Source: an uncultured Trueperaceae bacterium
GTDB lineage: Bacteria > Deinococcota > Deinococci > Deinococcales > Trueperaceae
Assembly (NCBI GenBank): GCA_937907415.1
Contig: CALCHY010000139.1
Coordinates: 1 to 33,992, forward strand
Length of the DNA stretch: 33,992 nucleotides
Reading direction: 5' to 3'
In this document: piece by piece, positions 1-7,646 of the stretch
How the letters are laid out: each line of letters opens with the position of its first letter
Position numbering within the stretch: position 1 is the first letter of the stretch
Translations under genes and position numbers: made by a program
The notes under the pieces: model-generated
What the model saw: the letters and a program-made list of their open reading frames with translations, nothing else
The model's database searches: none
What the model was told of the DNA's origin: nothing

Positions 1-17
1 AGGGGCAACTCATCCGA

Positions 18-50
18 GTCGTGAGGGGAGCGCTGCGTTCGCCTCACGAC
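18..50. terminator. Inverted repeat beyond the NERD gene
   Basis: A perfect 9-bp inverted repeat (GTCGTGAGG at 18-26, CCTCACGAC at 42-50) with a 15-nt loop lies about 20 nt beyond the stop of the minus-strand NERD gene. It could form a transcript-end hairpin for that gene. No T-tract follows on the minus strand, so a classical intrinsic terminator is not shown, and a regulatory or mRNA-stabilising role is equally possible. Confidence 0.4.
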
Positions 51-69
51 CCGCCCGCGTCGACAGTGA

Positions 70-1038
70 TCAGGGAGAGCTTTGGCCTGTGCCTACGTCT
101 ACTTGCGCGCGGCTGCCGCAATCCTCGCAGGCGCCGGCGAAGCCTTTAGGGGCTCGCTCCAGTCGGATCTTCTTACCGCACGAGGGGCAGTTGGCTTTGG
201 CTGCGGTGTTCTTGCCGCAGGAGGCGCACTCGCCGTACGGTCCGTAGGGTCCGATCTTGGGTGTTAGGTTGGTGCTTCCGCAAGCACTGCAAGTGAGTCT
301 GACGGGTTTCTCCGTTTCGGCGCTGGCAGAGGTGGGTTCGATGGTTACGTGTTGGTCCTCGTTCAATTCTGTGGTACGAGGCGTGTGGCGCGTGCGCAGG
401 AAGTGCGCGATTCGCAACATCTCGCGTTCGTTGAAGTCGCGTGGGGCCTCCGCGAAGCTGCGCAGGTTGGGGCTCAGCAGGCTGGTGGCCTTCCTGTAGC
501 CGGCCACGAGCTCCTCAACGGCGGGTGGGATGGCGTCGGCCTTCATCGCTTTGGGCGCCTGATTGACCCGCGCCCGCGAGATCGTCCCCTGATCACTGAT
601 GGCTGCGAAGGCATCGATCGCCATATGGTGGAACGTTCCCTGAATGAACCCAAGCGCGATCTTATCGAGCAAGGCTTCCGTGTTCGCCGTCAGGAGGCGC
701 TTGAGCACCATTCCCTGTCGATCACCCTGAAGCAACGGATTGGGCATGCCTTGCCAAGTCTTGCCGGAGCGGCGTTCCCATTCGCCGGCACGGGTAATCC
801 TCACCGAAGTCGATACGCTCTTGCTTTCCACGATCGCCACACCGAAGGAATGTACGACTAAATGGTCGATTTGGGCGACCTCGCCATCGTGATTTAAGCG
901 CAGGTCGTGCAGAAGCAGATGCCGTTTGCTGTCGCGGAAGTAGCGGTCGAGGTAGTGCGCCATCTGGCGTTCCGCTTGTACGCCGGCGGCGTTCCTGGGG
1001 TCGCTTGCTGCGCGTGGGGTGAAGGGCTTGATGATCAT
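70..1038 (-). CDS. NERD domain protein with C-terminal zinc ribbons
   Basis: The 322-residue protein has an N-terminal NERD (nuclease-related) domain at about residues 15-130. Visible motifs are E23, QIDHLVV with D58, and VESKS with E71 and K73, an arrangement like the E...D...ExK core of the PD-(D/E)XK nuclease fold. Residues about 250-312 hold repeated CxxC pairs (CSAC, CASC, CPSC, CEDC), read as two zinc ribbons that may bind DNA or protein. There is no signal peptide or membrane segment, so it is probably cytoplasmic. NERD proteins are thought to act in DNA processing, but few have been tested. It starts at ATG 1038 without a clear ribosome site. It is transcribed away from the sugar locus and separated by about 280 bp, so it is probably an independent unit. 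The family call is firm; nuclease activity is inferred. Confidence 0.85.
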   Translation of the reverse strand: MIIKPFTPRAASDPRNAAGVQAERQMAHYLDRYFRDSKRHLLLHDLRLNHDGEVAQIDHLVVHSFGVAIVESKSVSTSVRITRAGEWERRSGKTWQGMPNPLLQGDRQGMVLKRLLTANTEALLDKIALGFIQGTFHHMAIDAFAAISDQGTISRARVNQAPKAMKADAIPPAVEELVAGYRKATSLLSPNLRSFAEAPRDFNEREMLRIAHFLRTRHTPRTTELNEDQHVTIEPTSASAETEKPVRLTCSACGSTNLTPKIGPYGPYGECASCGKNTAAKANCPSCGKKIRLERAPKGFAGACEDCGSRAQVDVGTGQSSP

Positions 1039-1320
1039 CAGGACGCTGACCTTGTGCGGGGCGAAGGGATGGTGCGAGGACGCCAGCGGGCTACTTTGCC
1101 TTGCGCTGCGGTTATCGGCCCAGCCTAACGCCCCGACTCGTGCGCTGGCGTGGAAGTACTCGCCTAGAACCGCAGCTTACTGCGTAGATGGGTGGGCGGT
1201 TCGGTTCGTCTGACGCCCGCCCGAATACCCGCGCGCCATGCAACCAGCCTTCCCCCGCACCGAAGCTTGAACTAGCGAACGGTCAACAGGAACGGGTCGA
1301 TGCCAATGGGAGCGTCACCT
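1039..1320. other. Intergenic stretch, no gene seen
   Basis: About 280 bp lie between the start of the NERD gene and the end of the next minus-strand gene. Short open frames here lack a convincing start and show no recognisable protein features. I see no tRNA, strong hairpin or repeat. It presumably holds the NERD promoter, but no clear -35/-10 pair was found. Confidence 0.4.
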
Positions 1321-2367
1321 TCACGCCTCTCCCTCCGGATCCCAGTCCGCCCCCAACCACTCCCGCGCTACCTCTACGACCTCATCCTTCACTCCCCACC
1401 AGACGTGCATTTCAAAAAGATCGGTGACCGTTCTCAGGTTGGGCTCGAGGGTGCGGCCGAGGACCTCTAGTTCACCGAAGTGGCCGTGCTTGCCATCGTC
1501 GTTGTACACGAACACGCTGTCGCCTTCGTGATCCAAGAGTTCGGGTGGCTGCTCCAGGTATCGTCCGGACGCAATATCGAGGAACCGGCGCAGATAGAGC
1601 ACCGCGCGGTCGTCACGTTCATTCCAGTAGAGAAGTTGACCACGGTGCTCGCCGCTGATAACACCCACTTTGTAGCGCCGCTCGCCATCCGCTTTAAGCG
1701 AAAGATGTGCCCCGACTGCTCCAAGGTAGGAGCCGTCGATTGGCTCGAAATAGTCTGTGACCCGCGCCCCGGCGGCCCCGGGCACCCACGCGACGCCACC
1801 TGCCTGCAACTGCGTAACCACCCACGCCTGACACGCGACCAACTCGGGATCTGAGGTGGTGCGCCGCAAGCGGACTTCACGGGTCCAACCCAAGTGACGT
1901 ACGGCATTGGAGCGGCCCTTGCGCCGCAAAGGGTCGGCGGCGGGCGCCAAGCGCTGGATTACGTCCAGCCGGACCACTTCCTGAGTGTCGCGTGCAACCA
2001 GTTCGAGCGCCTGCCGATAGCGCCCCGGCTCGTCTGGGTCACTCGACCAGTCCCCTGGGTCCATTGCGATTGGCAACTCGTAGCTGCCATCAAAATTGCG
2101 CCGATCGTGAATCATGAACCTGATCTCGGGTGCAACCCACAGCCGCTCACCACCCAGGTTCCACTCGTGGTCCGCCATCGCCCTACCAGTGGGAGACGCG
2201 TTCGGTCGCAATGCCGGCGCTACCCACAGTAGCGGCTGGCCGTGCTCGTCCAAGGGGAAAGCCCTCGCCCCGCGGCTGGTGGAGAGTAGGTAGCCAGCCC
2301 CGCACGCCACAACGCGCGGTCCCAGCCCCGCCGAGCGCCAAGCATCAAGCCACGCTAGTTCAGTCAT
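1321..2367 (-). CDS. Putative galactose-mutarotase-fold protein (DUF4380/DUF6786-like)
   Basis: The 348-residue protein has no signal peptide or membrane helix. I do not recognise it with certainty. The segment around residues 70-82 (GGERLWVAPE) and the late segment at about residues 290-312 (VYNDDG...GELEVLG) resemble carbohydrate-binding proteins of the aldose-1-epimerase/mutarotase fold grouped as DUF4380 and DUF6786. Such proteins bind or epimerise sugars, which suits its position at the edge of a sugar locus. It is divergent from the isomerase-like gene at 2453, and a putative operator of the locus lies between them. The start ATG 2367 follows a TATCCT box by 5 nt, a leaderless arrangement. 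The CDS is secure; the fold assignment is tentative and the function unknown. Confidence 0.7.
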   Translation of the reverse strand: MTELAWLDAWRSAGLGPRVVACGAGYLLSTSRGARAFPLDEHGQPLLWVAPALRPNASPTGRAMADHEWNLGGERLWVAPEIRFMIHDRRNFDGSYELPIAMDPGDWSSDPDEPGRYRQALELVARDTQEVVRLDVIQRLAPAADPLRRKGRSNAVRHLGWTREVRLRRTTSDPELVACQAWVVTQLQAGGVAWVPGAAGARVTDYFEPIDGSYLGAVGAHLSLKADGERRYKVGVISGEHRGQLLYWNERDDRAVLYLRRFLDIASGRYLEQPPELLDHEGDSVFVYNDDGKHGHFGELEVLGRTLEPNLRTVTDLFEMHVWWGVKDEVVEVAREWLGADWDPEGEA

Positions 2368-2372
2368 GCCTG

Positions 2373-2402
2373 AGGATAGCGAACGGCGTTCGAGAACGTC
2401 AG
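2373..2402 (-). promoter_or_regulatory. Promoter for the mutarotase-like gene, leaderless type
   Basis: Read on the minus strand, CTGACG (2402-2397) and TATCCT (2378-2373) are separated by 18 bp. The ATG at 2367 begins 5 nt after the -10 box, so transcription should start at or next to the start codon. This TANNNT plus 5-7 nt spacing is the pattern of leaderless genes in Deinococcus. Confidence 0.55.
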
Positions 2403-2414
2403 CAGCAACCGGTC

Positions 2415-2426
2415 TTGTAATGACAA
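2415..2426. promoter_or_regulatory. Putative GntR-family operator, box 1
   Basis: TTGTAATGACAA is an inverted repeat (TTGT-N4-ACAA). Its core TGTAATGACA recurs with at most one change at 4935-4944 and 6015-6024, each time in a promoter region of the sugar locus. Here it overlaps the -35 element of the promoter for the gene at 2453. The likely binder is the GntR/UTRA protein encoded at 13024-13866; this is inference from repetition, symmetry and context. Confidence 0.6.
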
Positions 2427-2443
2427 CCCGCGTGCACTAGCAT
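2415..2443 (+). promoter_or_regulatory. Promoter for the isomerase-like gene
   Basis: TTGTAA (2415-2420) and TAGCAT (2438-2443) are spaced by 17 bp. The ATG at 2453 is 9 nt after the -10 box and no good ribosome site is seen, so the transcript would have almost no leader. The -35 element coincides with operator box 1, as expected for repression by promoter occlusion. Confidence 0.5.
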
Positions 2444-2452
2444 GTTGGCATC

Positions 2453-3775
2453 ATGCTGCCTCGACTGTTGCCCGTGCGCTTCCCGTCCCATGACAACGGC
2501 TTCGACTTGCAGCTCGCGAATCTGAGGGTCCTGCTCGGTGACGTCGCTTCGTTCCTCGAACCCATCGATCTCGGGCAGCCCGCCCCGGAGTCGGAGGCAG
2601 TCGTCTTCCCCCAGATGCTCGGTGACGCCTTCCGGGAGGTCGAGGCGCTGCGGGCGCTGAACCGCCCTCGTCTAGTGATCACATCGGAGTTTGGAACGAT
2701 GTCGATGTGGGACTGGGAGATCGGCCGCTACTTGACTGAGGCGGGCGTCGAAGTGATCGCTCCTTACAATCTGGAGCAGGCGCGGGTCGTATGCCGGGCC
2801 CTCGGCTTGAAGCGTGCCCTCAACGGTCAGCGGTTCGTGGTGTACCAAGACGATCCAGGCGAAGGCATGCAAGCGAGCATCTTCAAGCGCTTCTATTGGT
2901 GGGAGGATGAGTGCGCGTCGCGCATCCTCGATAAGTTCGGGTTAGTCATCGAGAAACGCAGCTTCAAGCAGCTTGGCGCCGACGCCAAGCTGCTGCCCGA
3001 CAGCGCGGCCGATTCCGCCTGGGAAGCGATGCCTCACAAGCCGAACATGGAGCGCATGCCCGACCAGAGTCGACGGGCCGCGCTGAAGCTCTACCTGGCG
3101 TTGAAGGATTCCCTGGGCGACGATCCGCTCATCACCGGCGCCGGAATAAATTGCCTGAACGAATCCTTCTTCTCTGACTCCACGCCCTGCCTGGCATGGA
3201 ACCTCCTGTACGAGGAGCGCGGGCTCACTTGGGGCTGCGAGGCCGACGTAGTTTCGATGCTCACACAGCATCTGCTTCACACCAGCCTGCAGGCCCCGCT
3301 GATGATGACGAACCTCTACCCGTTCCTGATGGGTCAGGCCGCGCTCAAGCATGAGCGCATTCCTGAGTTCCCCGTCGTCGGCGATCCCGAGAACCACATC
3401 TTGGTGGCACATTGTGGTTACCTCGGCGTGCTCCCGGAGTCGATGTCTACCAGTTGGGCGCTACGCCAGAAGGTCCTGGCGATCGTCGATGACGACGCAA
3501 GCGCCATCGACGCCCGCATGGCGGAAGGTGCCGTAAGCCTCATCAAACTCTCGCCATCACTTGGAACTCTGCAGGTGGTGGAGGCGGAGCTAGTGGGCTA
3601 CGCGCAATATCCCGGCTCCGATTGCCTAAACGGCGGCGTCATCCGCGTACCTGACGGGCGCAAGTTGGTGGAGAACCTCAGCAGCCACCACACCGTCTTG
3701 ATGGCCGGCCATCACGCCACGGAACTGCGGATGATAGGGAAACTGTTCGGCCTTAATATCGAAACTCTCGACTGA
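2453..3775 (+). CDS. L-fucose/L-arabinose isomerase-like protein
   Basis: The 440-residue soluble protein resembles the FucI/AraA isomerase superfamily. The segment at 231-250 carries E237, D242 and TPC at 244-246, matching the metal-binding and substrate region of fucose isomerase, followed by a CEAD stretch at 262-265. Near the C-terminus, residues 412-421 carry HH pairs including H420-H421, comparable to the C-terminal metal-ligand histidine of the family. It is shorter than typical FucI (about 590 residues) and lies closer to the compact isomerase-like proteins of COG2407. The predicted role is aldose-ketose isomerisation of a locus-specific sugar in the cytoplasm. It has its own promoter with an operator box and converges with the MocA dehydrogenase gene at 3848. 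The superfamily is fairly sure; the substrate is unknown and catalysis is not assured. Confidence 0.8.
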   Translation: MLPRLLPVRFPSHDNGFDLQLANLRVLLGDVASFLEPIDLGQPAPESEAVVFPQMLGDAFREVEALRALNRPRLVITSEFGTMSMWDWEIGRYLTEAGVEVIAPYNLEQARVVCRALGLKRALNGQRFVVYQDDPGEGMQASIFKRFYWWEDECASRILDKFGLVIEKRSFKQLGADAKLLPDSAADSAWEAMPHKPNMERMPDQSRRAALKLYLALKDSLGDDPLITGAGINCLNESFFSDSTPCLAWNLLYEERGLTWGCEADVVSMLTQHLLHTSLQAPLMMTNLYPFLMGQAALKHERIPEFPVVGDPENHILVAHCGYLGVLPESMSTSWALRQKVLAIVDDDASAIDARMAEGAVSLIKLSPSLGTLQVVEAELVGYAQYPGSDCLNGGVIRVPDGRKLVENLSSHHTVLMAGHHATELRMIGKLFGLNIETLD

Positions 3776-3847
3776 CCGCGGCACCCGGTGGTCCTAAGCA
3801 GCGACCCCAGGTAGCCGACGGTGTCAGTAAACCCAGGCGTGTTCCGA

Positions 3848-4870
3848 CTAGAACACGACCTTGGCCGTTCTTCCCTCGGCCAGCGAGGTTCGTGCGGCCA
3901 GGACCGCGGCCACAGCAGCTCTACCGTCAGGCCCGCCGACGCTCGGTGCGCGATCCTCCTCGATACACGCTATGAACTCCTCCGCCTCCAGCTCATAAGC
4001 CCGCTTGAAGCGCTCACGCCAACTTACGAAGTGACCGCGAACACCGCCGCCCTCCCGCGTGAAGCGGAGGCTTGACGTATCGCGCAACTCGCCCACCATC
4101 AGAACGCCTGCGGAGCCGACCACTTCAGCGCGGGCGTCGTAACCGTAATCGGCCGGACATACTCCATCGATGACGCCGAACGCGCCGTTGGCTAGTGTTG
4201 CCGTCACAACGGCAGTGTCGTAGAAGTCGGGTAGTTCCTTGCGCAGGTCGGGGCGCTTCAGTGCCGCTGCTACGGCATGAACCTCCACGATGTCCGCTCC
4301 ACCTAACCAACGGACGGTGTCGAAGTCATGACTGTTCACTTCAGCCAACATACCGTTCGACGTACTGACATCGTTAGCCCACGCTGGCGGCAACCCTGGG
4401 CCACGGGTGAGTGAGCGGACAAGCAGTGGCTCGCCCACCAGGCCCGCGGTGAGATCGGCCTTCGCGCTCACGAACGGCGGATCGAAGCGCCGCATGAAGC
4501 CGATCTGCAACTTCACGCTATTGCTTTCGCAGGCGTTGATGATCGCGTCGCACTCGGCTAACGTCAGCGCCATGGGCTTCTCGCAGAACACATGGAGGCC
4601 GCTGTTGGCCGCCTCGACGGCTAGGGCGCGATGGGTGAACGTAGGCGTCGTGATTACCACGGCATCGATGTCGATAGCCGCGGTAGCGTCAGCAAGACTC
4701 GTGAAACCCATGCCGGGAAGGCCAAGGGCTGCGGCCGCCTCGGCGGCGCGTCCGGCGTCAGCGTCGACGACAGCGACAAGCTCGGCGTGCTTGACCCGCC
4801 AGCGGAAGTTCTCGGCATGCACCATTCCGGCCCTACCCGTCCCGATGACGCAAACGTTTACGGTCGTCAC
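3848..4870 (-). CDS. Gfo/Idh/MocA family NAD(P)-dependent sugar dehydrogenase
   Basis: The 340-residue protein begins with a Rossmann GTGRAG motif at about residues 10-15. It has the EKP motif near residue 98, whose lysine is catalytic in this family, and an NSHDFD segment near residue 178 that supplies the catalytic His and Asp region. The sequence style is nearest to myo-inositol 2-dehydrogenases and related sugar dehydrogenases. Its predicted role is oxidation of a ring hydroxyl of a sugar, inositol or glycoside, or the reverse reduction. It starts at GTG 4870 with GGAGGA at 4884-4879, 8 nt upstream. It is divergent from the TIM-barrel gene at 5085 and the two share the intergenic region with operator box 2. 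MocA dehydrogenase plus TIM-barrel isomerase is a recurrent pairing in 3-keto-sugar pathways. The family is secure; the substrate is unknown. Confidence 0.9.
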   Translation of the reverse strand: MTTVNVCVIGTGRAGMVHAENFRWRVKHAELVAVVDADAGRAAEAAAALGLPGMGFTSLADATAAIDIDAVVITTPTFTHRALAVEAANSGLHVFCEKPMALTLAECDAIINACESNSVKLQIGFMRRFDPPFVSAKADLTAGLVGEPLLVRSLTRGPGLPPAWANDVSTSNGMLAEVNSHDFDTVRWLGGADIVEVHAVAAALKRPDLRKELPDFYDTAVVTATLANGAFGVIDGVCPADYGYDARAEVVGSAGVLMVGELRDTSSLRFTREGGGVRGHFVSWRERFKRAYELEAEEFIACIEEDRAPSVGGPDGRAAVAAVLAARTSLAEGRTAKVVF

Positions 4871-4934
4871 TTCGAGTCCTCCGTCGCCATGCCCAGTCTC
4901 CTGTTCTTAGCTTCCAACTAGTGGATCGCTGACC

Positions 4935-4944
4935 TGTAATGATA
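4935..4944. promoter_or_regulatory. Putative GntR-family operator, box 2
   Basis: TGTAATGATA differs from box 3 by one base (T for C at position 9). With flanks it reads CCTGT-AATG-ATAGG, an imperfect inverted repeat. It lies in the 214-bp region between the divergent MocA gene (4870) and TIM-barrel gene (5085), so one bound dimer could control both. Confidence 0.55.
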
Positions 4945-4956
4945 GGATAACATGTA

Positions 4957-4970
4957 GTTCAAGAGTTCAA
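4957..4970. repeat. Tandem GTTCAA direct repeat in the divergent promoter region
   Basis: GTTCAA occurs at 4957-4962 and 4965-4970 with an 8-bp period; on the minus strand it reads TTGAACTCTTGAAC. The second copy could act as a -35 element for the minus-strand gene, with TATCCT at 4949-4944 as -10 (15-bp spacer, shorter than ideal). It could also be a second activator or repressor half-site. Confidence 0.3.
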
Positions 4971-5084
4971 TTGGGCCGGTCTGAATCTGGTCTGGACCAC
5001 CATCCATCTAGCGGTTGGTTCGCAAAGCCGAGGCTGCGCGATCGCGATCAGCAACCTCGGCAGAGCCATACCAGAGGACTATTC

Positions 5085-5933
5085 ATGGCCAGGTACCGCA
5101 TCGCAGTCAACATGGAGTTCGTTCGCAGCGCCGACCTTGACTTCCGCAACGGCGTCGAGGTAGCTGGGAAGCTCGGCTACAAGTTCGTCGAGCCGATGGT
5201 CCATACGGGTTGGGGTCTGCTGTCAGAGGTCGGTTACTTCCATTCCTGGTCGATGGAGGAAGATCCTCTGCTCATGAAAGAGATCTGCGATAACAATGGC
5301 GTGCGGGTCTCATCGATAAGCGGCCATAGTCCGTTGATGAAGCCCGAAGCGGCGGTCAGCCGGCTCACGAGGGCCATCGTTCAGGCCACGATGGTCGGAA
5401 CTAACATCGTCAACTCCGACGAGATGCTTAAGCCGGACTGGATGAACGACGAAGAAGCCCATGAGGCTATGCATTACACCCTCAAGCGCATGAGCCACGT
5501 CGCTGCGCGGCATAAGGTCTACATCTGCATCGAGCCGCACGGTATCTACACTAAGTTCAGCGAGGGCCTGCTCCGCATCGTGAACCTCGCGCCGTCGCCC
5601 TGGATCCAAGTGAATTGGGACACCGGTAACTCCTACCTGGCCGGAGCCGAAGACCCATACGAATCGCTTTCGAACGTTAGAGATCACGTGTATCACGTGC
5701 ACGCCAAAGACATCGCTTTCGACCAGTCCGAGCGCGAGCGGGGCAAAGTGACCGGCACGCCGGTAGGGTGCGCATGCGGCGAGGGCGTTGTCGACTGGGA
5801 CAAGGTTCTTAGCATCCTCGACCCACTCGACCGAGACATCACCCTATCGGTGGAGTGCGGCACGATCGACGAAGCGGAGCGCAGCCTCCCCTTCATGAAG
5901 AAGCTCGTAGGTAACCGCCTGATCGCGGACTAG
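5085..5933 (+). CDS. Xylose-isomerase-like TIM-barrel protein (sugar isomerase/epimerase family)
   Basis: I start this 282-residue protein at ATG 5085, preceded by AGAGG at 5073-5077; the frame is open further upstream but has no ribosome site there. It belongs to the AP-endonuclease-2/xylose-isomerase-like TIM-barrel superfamily. The usual metal positions are visible in order: Glu in YICIEPH, Asp in NWDTGNS, His in HVYHVHAKD, and Glu in LSVECGT. Members include sugar epimerases, 2-keto-inositol dehydratase (IolE) and 3-keto-glycoside eliminases. It is divergent from the MocA dehydrogenase at 4870 with a shared operator, so the two probably act on successive intermediates. CACGTG-rich sequence inside the gene is coding. 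The exact reaction cannot be told from the sequence. Confidence 0.85.
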   Translation: MARYRIAVNMEFVRSADLDFRNGVEVAGKLGYKFVEPMVHTGWGLLSEVGYFHSWSMEEDPLLMKEICDNNGVRVSSISGHSPLMKPEAAVSRLTRAIVQATMVGTNIVNSDEMLKPDWMNDEEAHEAMHYTLKRMSHVAARHKVYICIEPHGIYTKFSEGLLRIVNLAPSPWIQVNWDTGNSYLAGAEDPYESLSNVRDHVYHVHAKDIAFDQSERERGKVTGTPVGCACGEGVVDWDKVLSILDPLDRDITLSVECGTIDEAERSLPFMKKLVGNRLIAD

Positions 5934-5986
5934 GAGAGCTCGGCCTCCGGTAGGCAGTGTGAACGCTAGTCCAGCGCCGCGGCGCC

Positions 5987-6015
5987 TTGACACCGATGCA
6001 AGTGGAACCTAGGAT
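5987..6015 (+). promoter_or_regulatory. Main promoter of the ABC/catabolic operon
   Basis: A perfect -35 TTGACA (5987-5992) is followed after 17 bp by TAGGAT (6010-6015). This is the best sigma-70-type promoter in the window. Initiation is expected near 6022, leaving a leader of about 75 nt before the ATPase gene. Operator box 3 starts on the last base of the -10 and covers the start site. Confidence 0.7.
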
Positions 6016-6024
6016 GTAATGACA
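6015..6024. promoter_or_regulatory. Putative GntR-family operator, box 3
   Basis: TGTAATGACA (TGT-N4-ACA) is identical over ten bases to the core of box 1 at 2416-2425. It overlaps the -10 box and start site of the strong promoter at 5987-6015, a position suited to blocking transcription of the operon that itself encodes the GntR regulator. Confidence 0.6.
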
Positions 6025-6098
6025 GGACGTCAAGAAGCAGAACGGGACGAGAAGTGGATGGCGACCAACGTCGCTGGCGCTTTAGGGAGGCCTCATCC

Positions 6099-7646
6099 TT
6101 GACAGCAACGCCTGAGAAACCCCCGGAGGCCAGCTCCGCGCCGCCGCCCACGGCCCTGCGCATGCAGGGCACCAGCAAGCGCTTCGGCGCCTTCACGGCG
6201 CTGAGCAAAGTCGACTTCTCTTGCCAGGTAGGCGAAGTGCACGCCTTGATCGGCGAGAACGGTGCCGGCAAATCGACGCTGATGAAGATCCTCGGCGGGG
6301 CGCAGTCGCCGGACGAGGGTCAGATCGAGCTTTTTGGGCGGCGCGTGACGTTCAGGCACCCAGTTGAAGCGCAAACCGCGGGCGTTAGCGTCATCCACCA
6401 GGAGTTCAATCTCCTACCGCACCGCACCGTGGCGCAGAACATCTTCCTCGGACGTGAACCCCACCGCTTCGGCGTGATCGACCGGCGCGCCCAGAATGCA
6501 GCCGTCACCGCGCTGCTTACACGCCTCGGCATCTCAGCCAGCATCCACCCTGATGACTTGATTGCCGACCTTTCCGTCGCGCAACAACAGATGGTGGAGA
6601 TCGCGAAGGCCTTGTCGTACGACGCCCGCCTCCTGATCATGGACGAGCCCACTGCCGCCCTAGCCAATCAAGAGGTCGACGCGCTCCTAAGCCTCATCGC
6701 CAACCTCAAAGAGCAAGGCATGACCATCATCTACATCTCGCATCGGTTCCCCGAGATCTTCTCAGTAGCCGACCGCGTGACGGTACTAAAAGACGGCGCG
6801 ATCATCACCACGCGCGATGTGGGCGAGGTGACGGTCGCCGACTTGGTGCGCCTGATGGTCGGCCGGGACCTTTCCGAGTACTACCCCCCACGCGCCAATC
6901 CTGGAGACCTGGGCGAAGTCGTGCTCTCAGTCAAATCCGCGGGGAACGCGAAGCTGCGGAACATCAGCTTCCAGGTCAGGGCCGGCGAGGTGTTGGGCAT
7001 CGCCGGATTACAGGGGGCGGGCCGAAGTGAGCTGGCGCAAGCGCTTTTCGGTGTCGACCCGTTCACTTACGGCGAGGTCCAATTACATGGTCGCCGCGTC
7101 CACTCACGTTCCCCTCGCCAGGCAATAGGCCACGGCCTCGGCTTCGTTACCGAAGACCGCAAGGGGCTCGGACTCGCCTTACGGCAGCCCATCGCCGACA
7201 ACGTAGCTCTGGCCCGCAGAGGCCGGCGCCCATTACTTAGTCTGGTTAGTAGCAGCGGCAGTCGCTCCGGGACAAGCGTGGAGGAACTCACGAAGTCCGT
7301 TGACCTCAGGTCCGCCGGGCTGCACCAGGAAGCCCAGTTCCTCTCGGGGGGCAACCAGCAAAAGGTAGTGCTGGCTAAGTGGCTGGCGCTAGACGGAAGC
7401 CTGACTATCTACGATGAGCCGACGCGCGGCATCGACGTCAACGGAAAAGCCAGTATCCACCAACTGATCAGAGATTCCGCCCGCAGAGGTAAGGCCGTGA
7501 TCATGATCTCCTCCGACCTACTCGAGGTCATTGGGATGAGCGACCGCATACTCGTGATGCGATTCGGCGAGGTGGCCGGTGAACTAGCGGCGGGCGCCAC
7601 GGAAGAGCAAATCATGTTACTAGCCACACACGGCGGTGAAGCATGA
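6099..7646 (+). CDS. Sugar ABC importer ATPase, ribose/galactose type (RbsA/MglA-like)
   Basis: This is a double-cassette ATPase that powers uptake through the two permeases encoded next. The first half has Walker A GENGAGKST, signature LSVAQQQ and Walker B LLIMDEPT. The second half has a degenerate Walker A (GLQGAGRS) but intact LSGGNQQ and YDEPTRGID, the usual asymmetry of RbsA proteins. I choose TTG 6099 as start because AGGGAGG at 6084-6090 lies 8 nt before it and the homologous region begins soon after. A GTG at 6054 in frame would add 15 residues but has a poorer ribosome site. From TTG it is 515 residues, normal for the family. The last codons overlap the next gene by ATGA at 7643. The main promoter and operator box 3 lie just upstream. 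The class is certain; the transported sugar is unknown. Confidence 0.93.
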   Translation: MTATPEKPPEASSAPPPTALRMQGTSKRFGAFTALSKVDFSCQVGEVHALIGENGAGKSTLMKILGGAQSPDEGQIELFGRRVTFRHPVEAQTAGVSVIHQEFNLLPHRTVAQNIFLGREPHRFGVIDRRAQNAAVTALLTRLGISASIHPDDLIADLSVAQQQMVEIAKALSYDARLLIMDEPTAALANQEVDALLSLIANLKEQGMTIIYISHRFPEIFSVADRVTVLKDGAIITTRDVGEVTVADLVRLMVGRDLSEYYPPRANPGDLGEVVLSVKSAGNAKLRNISFQVRAGEVLGIAGLQGAGRSELAQALFGVDPFTYGEVQLHGRRVHSRSPRQAIGHGLGFVTEDRKGLGLALRQPIADNVALARRGRRPLLSLVSSSGSRSGTSVEELTKSVDLRSAGLHQEAQFLSGGNQQKVVLAKWLALDGSLTIYDEPTRGIDVNGKASIHQLIRDSARRGKAVIMISSDLLEVIGMSDRILVMRFGEVAGELAAGATEEQIMLLATHGGEA

